NCBI GenBank assembly: GCA_031423755.1
Contig: JANPGC010000083.1
Location: forward strand, 1 to 5,639
From: JANMEX01 sp031423755
GTDB lineage: Bacteria; Pseudomonadota; Alphaproteobacteria; Rhizobiales; Rhizobiaceae
DNA length: 5,639 nt
Direction of reading: 5' to 3'
The notes below the pieces were generated by a model, which had not been told where the DNA came from, did no database searches, and saw only the letters and a program-made list of their open reading frames with translations. The position numbers and the translations under genes are program-made. Position 1 is the first letter of the stretch. Every line of letters begins with the position of its first letter. Below, piece after piece: positions 1-4,413 of this stretch.

Positions 1-197
1 TGCGCGACGCCAAGCCGGTCGCCTCGCTCGGCTCCATGTTCACTCAGCGCGGCGAAGGCCAGGTCTCGCTCATCCTCATTCAGGACAATGGCAAGCGCGA
101 GATCGAAATCGAACTGAAGGACCGGTTCAAGATCACCCCGCAAGTGGCAGCGGCCATCAAGGCTGTGCAAGGCGTGGTGGATGTGGAATTGGTTTAG
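1..197 (+). CDS. dnaE: DNA polymerase III subunit alpha, C-terminal end (partial)
   Basis: This is the 3' end of dnaE, the catalytic subunit of the replicative DNA polymerase III. The readable frame starts at base 3 and ends with TAG at 195-197, giving 64 residues; the rest of the gene, roughly 1,100 codons in this family, lies left of the window. The fragment begins RDAKPVASLGSMF and ends VQGVVDVELV. The pattern of a beta-rich stretch (QVSLILIQDNGKREIEIEL), then RFKITPQVAAAIKAV and a terminal VxGVxDVELV, is how alphaproteobacterial DnaE proteins end, beyond the OB-fold, in the C-terminal region that contacts the clamp loader in studied relatives. No polymerase motif is inside the window, so the call rests on recognising this tail. 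GC content is high, like the lol and proS genes. The next gene starts 62 bases on and differs sharply in composition. Confidence 0.85.
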   Translation, partial: RDAKPVASLGSMFTQRGEGQVSLILIQDNGKREIEIELKDRFKITPQVAAAIKAVQGVVDVELV

Positions 198-206
198 GCG
201 GATGAC

Positions 207-250
207 GGGCCGTAGCTTGGCAAACCTGACCGCGCTACCCCGATTGGTTT
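207..250 (+). terminator. possible weak terminator after dnaE
   Basis: Ten bases after the dnaE stop there is an interrupted dyad: GGG (207-209) and GTAGC (212-216) can pair with GCTAC (234-238) and CCC (239-241), leaving a two-base bulge and a 17-base loop. A T-rich run (TTGGTTTATATTT) follows. It could end dnaE transcription, but the loop is long and the stem short, so this is a weak call made partly because a new AT-rich gene starts just after it. Confidence 0.3.
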
Positions 251-259
251 ATATTTGCT

Positions 260-898
260 GTGCAAAATAACATTAAAAATAGTGAGCGGATGACCGCGAT
301 CAGAGTATTCTCTGTCTCTTTTTTGAGATATAACTTTTTCAATACCGTTCTTAGTTGTTACGTTGTTTTATCGTTATTATTGCCAATTCTTCCATCATTT
401 ATCTTGTCGCAGTTTTATAATTTTGACATTTTTGCAAATATATGCGATAGAAATTTAGCTGACTTGCTATATTTGAAAGAACACGCTGATGTTGATTTTG
501 TCAGTACATACGTTGGAAGCTATTTGATTCAATTTTATGCGACCATTTTGTTTGTATTAATCGTATGCGCTCTAGTGATTTTGGGCAAGCCTATATATTT
601 TATCGATATAGAGAGATTATATCTTAAAATATTTTGCTATACTGTGATTTTATTATTTGTTTCTATATACAATCTATTTTATACGTCCGATTTTGCATAT
701 AATGACGGTATTCATTCCTGGTTTGAGGACAAATATAGCGCACATAGAAAATTCATGCCATTGCCAACTAGCAAGTTTGCGTTGATTTACGTGTCCGCAG
801 GCTTCATGTTGCTTGGATTGTGTCTAGCGTTTATTTCGACTTTGGTAATCGTAATTATGCGTGGAGAGCACAGGTTGTTTGGGCCGGGTGAGAGTTAA
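260..898 (+). CDS. AT-rich orphan gene, four-helix membrane protein of unknown function
   Basis: I do not recognise this protein. It encodes up to 212 residues with four hydrophobic stretches that look like membrane helices: about 29-50, 88-108, 123-141 and 173-200. Between helices 3 and 4 lies a polar, aromatic-rich segment (about 142-172: YTSDFAYNDGIHSWFEDKYS...), and there is a charged loop at about 62-80. No enzyme motif, signal peptide or known domain is evident. The start is uncertain. GTG at 260 gives the longest form but has no Shine-Dalgarno sequence, while ATG at 290 (202 residues) has only a GAG three bases upstream. Base composition is the notable feature: about one third GC by eye, with A/T-ending codons (TTT, ATA, TTA), against GC-rich neighbours on both sides. 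The length of the open frame and its coherent helices argue for a real gene, probably acquired by transfer. Expression and function are unknown. Confidence 0.6.
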   Translation: MQNNIKNSERMTAIRVFSVSFLRYNFFNTVLSCYVVLSLLLPILPSFILSQFYNFDIFANICDRNLADLLYLKEHADVDFVSTYVGSYLIQFYATILFVLIVCALVILGKPIYFIDIERLYLKIFCYTVILLFVSIYNLFYTSDFAYNDGIHSWFEDKYSAHRKFMPLPTSKFALIYVSAGFMLLGLCLAFISTLVIVIMRGEHRLFGPGES

Positions 899-1030
899 TC
901 GGAGTGCAATGCGCAAGTATGAGTGGAGTAGAAAATCCAAAGACCTTAGAAGAATGGCGCGAAGGGCATTGAGGATCATTAGCCTCTATGCCTTTGCAGT
1001 CGTGCTCGAAACAGAACTGGCAACCCCCGC
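899..1030. other. intergenic gap between the orphan gene and the MFS gene
   Basis: These 132 bases hold no convincing gene. Composition shifts here from AT-rich back toward GC-rich, so a junction of a transferred segment may lie in or near it. A GGAG at 901-904 sits four bases before an ATG at 909, but that frame runs into the MFS gene in a shadow frame. The hairpin at 962-995 is the only clear structure. There is no good Shine-Dalgarno sequence before the MFS start at 1031 and no clear promoter. Confidence 0.5.
962..995 (+). terminator. strong imperfect hairpin, terminator-like
   Basis: AAGGGCATTGAGG (962-974) pairs with CCTCTATGCCTTT (983-995) around the eight-base loop ATCATTAG. Of 13 possible pairs, 11 are Watson-Crick, one is G-U and one is a T-T mismatch. 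It lies 63 bases after the stop of the orphan gene and 35 bases before the MFS start. The right arm ends in only three T, so as an intrinsic terminator it is not classic. It could equally be a leader structure for the downstream gene or the remnant end of an inserted segment. Confidence 0.4.
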
Positions 1031-2199
1031 ATGCCCAGCCCCAACTTCCTCCAAAACCTCTCGCCCGAATTCAGGCTCACCCTCTTCTACGTCTCGCTCT
1101 ACACAACGGGCGGCGTCGCAAACACCTATGGCGGCATCTGGTTTTCGCAGCTGGGCCTGTCATCGGGCGAGATCGGGTTCATCAACTCGACGCCAATCTT
1201 CATCATGCTGATGCTCAACCTTCTTGTCGGGCGCATGGCTGACCGGGCGCCGGATTGGCGGCAGGCGATTGTCGCGGGCACGCTTTTTGCGGCGGTCTTG
1301 CCGTTCGGGCTGCTTTTCGTGACCGGATTTTGGGGCATTCTCCTGTTCTGGTCGATGCCGGTCATTGCGCAGAGCCTCGTCAATCCCGTCGCCGATGCTG
1401 CCGCCATGCGGCTCACCCGCCGTCGCGGCACGGACTTCGGCTTTATCCGCGCCTGGGGCACCATCGGCTACATGCTGACGATCCTGCTCACCGGTCTTTT
1501 GGTGCAGCAGTTCGGCGGCGCGATCTTCCTGCCGCTGTTCATCGCCATGTCGCTCTTGCGTGGCGGCACAGCGCTGGCGCTGCCGAAGTTGCGGTCTGCC
1601 AGCAGTGATGATGTGAAGAGCGGGGCGACGCGGCTGATGGAGGTGATGAAGCCGTGGTTTCTCTTTCCGCTGGTCGGCTGGTCGATGGTGTTTGCCACGC
1701 ACCTCATTCTCAACGGTTTTCAAGGCCTGCTTTGGAAGGAACAGGGCATATCCGCCGAAGTCATAGCCGTGCTGATTGCGCTTGGTGCGCTGTCAGAGGC
1801 CACGATGTTCTACTTCTTCCGGCGCATCGCAGTCCGCTTTACCGCCCGAAAACTCATACTCCTGTCAGCGCTCGTCCCGTCGCGCGCTGGATCGCCATGG
1901 CCTATTCGCCTGGAGTGCCGGTGCTGGTCGGTCTGCAACTGCTCCATTCCGTGACCTTCGCGCTCGGCTTTCTCGGCTGCATGAATTTCATCGCCAACTG
2001 GACCAGCGAAGACATCGCCGCCGAGGCGCAAGGTTTCTTCACAATGCTGCAACAGGCCTTCGCCGTGGTTGCAATCACGGGCTTCGGCTGGCTGGCGGGC
2101 GATTATGGCGCCAAGGCGTATCTGGCGTCGGCCGTGTTTGCGGCAATCGGGGCGGTGCTGGTGTATCTGTCGATAAGGCTGCAGCCGCCGAAGACTTGA
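1031..2199 (+). pseudogene. MFS transporter (HcaT / MFS_1_like type), frameshifted
   Basis: This is a major facilitator superfamily permease gene split by a frameshift. The first part (ATG 1031) reads 282 sensible residues, then a 25-residue nonsense tail to TGA at 1952-1954. The second part continues in another frame to TGA at 2197-2199, with sensible sequence from about 1879 (VARWIAMAYSPGVPVLVG...). Restoring one base gives about 389 residues, the usual length for a 12-helix member. Recognisable features are the N-terminal TTGGVANTYGGIWFSQLGLS, the MFS loop 2-3 motif GRMADRAPDWR (67-77) and DFGFIRAWGTIGY (135-147). These resemble the phenylpropionate permease HcaT / nucleoside-symporter-like group, but the substrate cannot be told. 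The break removes roughly the last three helices, so the product is probably non-functional unless the base loss is a sequencing error. No Shine-Dalgarno sequence is evident at 1031. The second part could start at ATG 1897 (100 residues). Confidence 0.8.
1874..1881 (+). other. frameshift site in the MFS gene (one base missing)
   Basis: Upstream codons read ...S-A-L-V up to 1876; the continuing protein V-A-R-W-I-A-M-A-Y is in the frame beginning at 1879. The two bases 1877-1878 (CC) are one short of a codon, and inserting one base, for example G to make GTC GCC GTC GCG, restores a continuous membrane helix. No slippery heptamer or downstream pseudoknot is apparent, which speaks against programmed frameshifting. 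Confidence 0.75.
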
Positions 2200-2241
2200 G
2201 GTTTTGTTGAGTTGGAAGAGACGCCCACACTTCGCGCGACG

Positions 2242-2379
2242 CCCCCCTCATCTGCCTGTCGGCATCTTCTCCCCACGGAAGACGCGGGGAGAAGACGGCT
2301 AATGCCCGACATTCGGCGAGTGTCTGTCTTCTCCCCGCTTCTCCAGCGGGGAGAAGATGCCGACAGGCAGATGAGGGGA
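2242..2379. repeat. RIME-like rhizobial intergenic palindromic element
   Basis: The outer arms are a perfect 31-bp inverted repeat: 2244-2274 matches the reverse complement of 2348-2378. Each arm contains CATCTGCCTGTCGGCATC. Inside are two smaller hairpins built on the same word CTTCTCCCC: 2266-2274 with 2286-2294 (11-base spacer), and CTTCTCCCCGCT at 2328-2339 with its complement at 2345-2356 (5-base loop). This nested two-palindrome structure with CTTCTCCCC/GGGGAGAAG cores resembles the Rhizobium-specific intergenic mosaic element RIME1, a non-coding repeat scattered between genes in rhizobia. It encodes no protein. It sits between the convergent MFS and lolD genes and could act as a two-way terminator or transcript stabiliser. 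The family assignment is from memory; the symmetry is directly visible. Confidence 0.8.
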
Positions 2380-2394
2380 AAAGATCAGCGAATG

Positions 2395-2417
2395 TTGGGT
2401 TGCTAGCAGCAAACCAA
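2395..2417 (-). terminator. hairpin just downstream of lolD
   Basis: TTGGGTTGCT (2395-2404) and AGCAAACCAA (2408-2417) form a 10-bp stem with one mismatch around a three-base loop. On the minus strand it lies 11 bases after the lolD TGA (2431-2429). It is the natural candidate for the 3' end of the proS-lol operon transcript. No clear T run follows on that strand, so termination may rely on this stem plus the larger palindrome beyond it. Confidence 0.4.
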
Positions 2418-2428
2418 AGTTCAACTGC

Positions 2429-3115
2429 TCAGTCCATATCCACGACTTTGCCGTCTTTCAGCGTGACCCGCCGGTCCATCCGCCGGGCCAGCTCGTGGTT
2501 GTGTGTGGCGATCATTGCCGCAAGGCCGGACTGGCGCACCAAGGCTTCCAGCGCCTCGAACACGTAGGACGACGTGACCGGATCAAGATTGCCCGTTGGC
2601 TCGTCGGCCAACAGCACCAGCGGGGCGTTGGCGACGGCGCGGGCGATGGCGACGCGTTGCTGTTCGCCACCGGAAAGTTCGGACGGGCGGTGTTCGGCGC
2701 GCTCGCCGATCTTCATGTAATCGAGCAGCTGGCGGGCGCGGACGGCCGACTCTTTCTTCGTCATGCCGCGCAGCATCTGCGGGATCATCAGGTTTTCGAG
2801 CGCCGTGAATTCCGGCAGCAGATGGTGGAACTGGTAGACAAAGCCGATCTCGGCCCGGCGCATGGCGGTGCGCACTTCATCGCCAAGCCCGCTTGAGGCC
2901 CGGCCGTTGACAGTCACCTCGCCGGCATCCGGGTGCTCAAGCAGTCCCGCCGTGTGAAGCAGCGTTGACTTGCCGGTGCCGGACGGGGCGACGAGAGCGA
3001 CGATCTCGCCCTTGCGCAGCTCAAAATCGGCGTTGTCCAAGATGACCAGTTCACGGTCGCCCTGCACATATTTGCGGGTGACGCCGGTGAGCGTCAGTAC
3101 GGGTTCGCCAGCCAT
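2429..3115 (-). CDS. lolD: lipoprotein-releasing system ATP-binding protein LolD
   Basis: LolD is the ATPase of the inner-membrane ABC complex that lifts outer-membrane lipoproteins out of the membrane and passes them to the chaperone LolA. The 228 residues match the family length. Visible motifs are Walker A APSGTGKST (43-51), Q-loop Q95 in YQFHHLLPEF, signature LSGGEQQR (147-154), Walker B LVLLADEP (166-173) with catalytic E172, D-loop GNLD (175-178) and H-loop H205 in ATHNHE. VYQFHHLLPEF with E-N-L-M-I-P after it is typical of LolD rather than of other MacB-like ATPases. The first Walker A glycine is alanine, which I believe is common in alphaproteobacterial LolD. I chose ATG 3115 because it overlaps the permease stop (TAATG) and has GAGGT seven bases upstream. 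A longer frame back to 3301 would add 62 residues that are only a shadow of the permease gene. It is the last gene of the operon. Confidence 0.95.
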   Translation of the reverse strand: MAGEPVLTLTGVTRKYVQGDRELVILDNADFELRKGEIVALVAPSGTGKSTLLHTAGLLEHPDAGEVTVNGRASSGLGDEVRTAMRRAEIGFVYQFHHLLPEFTALENLMIPQMLRGMTKKESAVRARQLLDYMKIGERAEHRPSELSGGEQQRVAIARAVANAPLVLLADEPTGNLDPVTSSYVFEALEALVRQSGLAAMIATHNHELARRMDRRVTLKDGKVVDMD

Positions 3116-4413
3116 TATTCGTACCTCAGCGCTTCGACCGGGTCGAGCTTGGCGGCGCGCCAGGCCGGAAACAGCGTGGCAATGAACGACAGCACCAGCG
3201 CCATCACAATGACCATCACCGTCTCGCGCGGGTCCATAACGGCGGGCAGCTGCGACAGAAAATAGAGTTCGGGGTTGAAGAGTTTCGTGCCGGAAAGCCA
3301 CGAGAAAAACTGGCGGATGCTTTCAACATTCAGGCAAATCAGCACGCCGAGCGCCACGCCCGCAATGGTGCCGGTGACGCCGATTGCTGCGCCGGTCATG
3401 AGGAAAATGCGCAGGATCATGCCCCGCGTCGCGCCCATCGTGCGCATGATGGCGATGTCGCTGCCCTTGTCCTTCACCAGCATGATGAGGCCGGAAATGA
3501 TGTTGAGCGCTGCGACCAGCACGATCAGCGTCAGGATCATGAACATGACATTCCGCTCAACCTGCAGCGCGGAGAAAAACGTCGCATTGCGCTGGCGCCA
3601 GTCCGTCAAGAGCATCTGCCGGTCGGCAATCGCCTCGACGGGCACACGCAGATCCTCAACCTTGTCGGGATCGTCCGTGATGATCTCGATCGACTGGACC
3701 TTGCCTTCGGAGTTGAAATAGCTCTGCGCCTCCTCAAGCGGCATGAAGACGATTGAGCTATCATATTCCGACATGCCAATCTCAAAAATCGCCAACACCG
3801 GATAGGCCTTCACGCGAGGCGTCACGCCCATCGGGGTCACGTCGCCGTCCGGCGAGATCAGCGTGAGATTGTCGCCAAGGCCAAGGCCGAGATTCTCCGC
3901 CATGCGCGAGCCGATGGCGACGCCGTCTTCCTTGCCAAATTTTTCAAAGCTGCCCTGCTTGACCTTCTGCGACACCAATTCAATCTTCTTGATGTCGTCC
4001 GGCAACACGCCGCGCACCAGCGCCCCGGTGCCCGCGCCAATGCGGCCTGAGGCCAGCGTCTGGCCCTCGACCACCGGCAGCGCATATTTGACGCCGACGA
4101 TGCCCTCAAACCGTTTGGACAGGTCGAGATAATCGTCCAGCGGCCGGTCCATTGGTTGGACGATCAGATGGCCGTTGATGCCCAGAATGCTTTTGAGCAA
4201 CTCGGCGCGGAAACCGTTCATGACCGCCATGACGACGATCAGCGTTGCGACACCAAGCAGTATGCCAAGAAAGGAGAACCCGGCGATGACCGAAATGAAG
4301 GCTTCCTTGCGGCGCGAGCGCAGATAGCGCCAAGCCATCATGCGCTCGAATGCCGAGAATGGCCCGGCGGCGGGATAGTCTTTCGGATCGGTCGCTTGCG
4401 TGATCTCGCTCAT
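3115..4413 (-). CDS. lolC: lipoprotein-releasing ABC transporter permease, LolC/LolE family
   Basis: This is the membrane subunit of the Lol ABC exporter, working with LolD on outer-membrane lipoproteins. From ATG 4413 it has 432 residues, close to the usual 400-430. Order: a cytoplasmic N-terminus with RYLRSRRKEAF, helix 1 (about 42-65), a large periplasmic domain (about 66-285), helix 2 (about 289-313), the cytoplasmic coupling segment KDKGSDIAIMRTMGAT (314-329), helix 3 (about 334-361), helix 4 (about 397-416) and the FtsX-type ending PAWRAAKLDPVEALRYE. The periplasmic segment VTPMGVTPR (192-200) aligns by eye with the LolC hook (TPMGxxP) that binds LolA in E. coli. Only one permease is in the operon, so it may act as a homodimer (LolF-like) rather than a LolC-LolE pair, unless another copy exists elsewhere. 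ATG 4413 overlaps the proS stop (TGATG) and has AGGA five bases upstream, preferred over TTG at 4416. The C versus E symbol is tentative. Confidence 0.93.
   Translation of the reverse strand: MSEITQATDPKDYPAAGPFSAFERMMAWRYLRSRRKEAFISVIAGFSFLGILLGVATLIVVMAVMNGFRAELLKSILGINGHLIVQPMDRPLDDYLDLSKRFEGIVGVKYALPVVEGQTLASGRIGAGTGALVRGVLPDDIKKIELVSQKVKQGSFEKFGKEDGVAIGSRMAENLGLGLGDNLTLISPDGDVTPMGVTPRVKAYPVLAIFEIGMSEYDSSIVFMPLEEAQSYFNSEGKVQSIEIITDDPDKVEDLRVPVEAIADRQMLLTDWRQRNATFFSALQVERNVMFMILTLIVLVAALNIISGLIMLVKDKGSDIAIMRTMGATRGMILRIFLMTGAAIGVTGTIAGVALGVLICLNVESIRQFFSWLSGTKLFNPELYFLSQLPAVMDPRETVMVIVMALVLSFIATLFPAWRAAKLDPVEALRYE
3123..3128 (-). promoter_or_regulatory. Shine-Dalgarno sequence of lolD
   Basis: Minus-strand TGAGGT ends seven bases before the lolD ATG at 3115. 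It lies inside the last codons of the permease gene and decides the lolD start over the longer upstream frame. Confidence 0.7.

Larger units (their letters stand above)
2200..2428. other. convergent intergenic region between the MFS gene and lolD
   Basis: These 229 bases carry no gene on either strand. The RIME-like palindrome fills most of it, the small lolD-side hairpin lies at its right end, and 2200-2241 shows nothing recognisable. Transcripts from both sides run into it, which fits a shared termination zone. Confidence 0.7.

Noticed and set aside
244..273. Possible promoter TTGGTT, 18 bases, TAACAT before the orphan gene
   Set aside because: The matches to the sigma-70 consensus are weak and such words are expected in AT-rich DNA. 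If real, it would favour the ATG at 290 as the start.
919..972. 17-codon ORF MSGVENPKTLEEWREGH
   Set aside because: It is too short, its only GGAG is 14 bases upstream, and its end is buried in the 962-995 hairpin. It might be a gene remnant, but that cannot be supported.
861..1211. Open frame overlapping the orphan gene end and the MFS start
   Set aside because: Beyond 1031 it is an out-of-frame reading of the MFS gene, rich in Ser/Arg/Pro. The GGAG before ATG 909 is suggestive, but the protein has no coherent character.
1160..1723. Long minus-strand open frame opposite the MFS gene, and similar antisense frames
   Set aside because: The His/Arg/Gln-rich composition is typical of the antisense of a GC-rich membrane-protein gene. 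There is no motif, and the plus-strand protein is clearly real.
1870..1954. Programmed ribosomal frameshift in the MFS gene
   Set aside because: There is no slippery heptamer and no obvious stimulatory structure, and MFS permeases are not known to use it. Simple loss of a base explains the data.
2242..2379. CRISPR array or insertion sequence at the repeat cluster
   Set aside because: The repeats are inverted, not regularly spaced direct repeats, there is no spacer pattern, and there is no transposase frame.
3116..3301. N-terminal extension of LolD by 62 residues
   Set aside because: The added residues read the permease gene in another frame and have no LolD similarity. ATG 3115 has a good Shine-Dalgarno sequence, a stop/start overlap and the normal LolD N-terminus.
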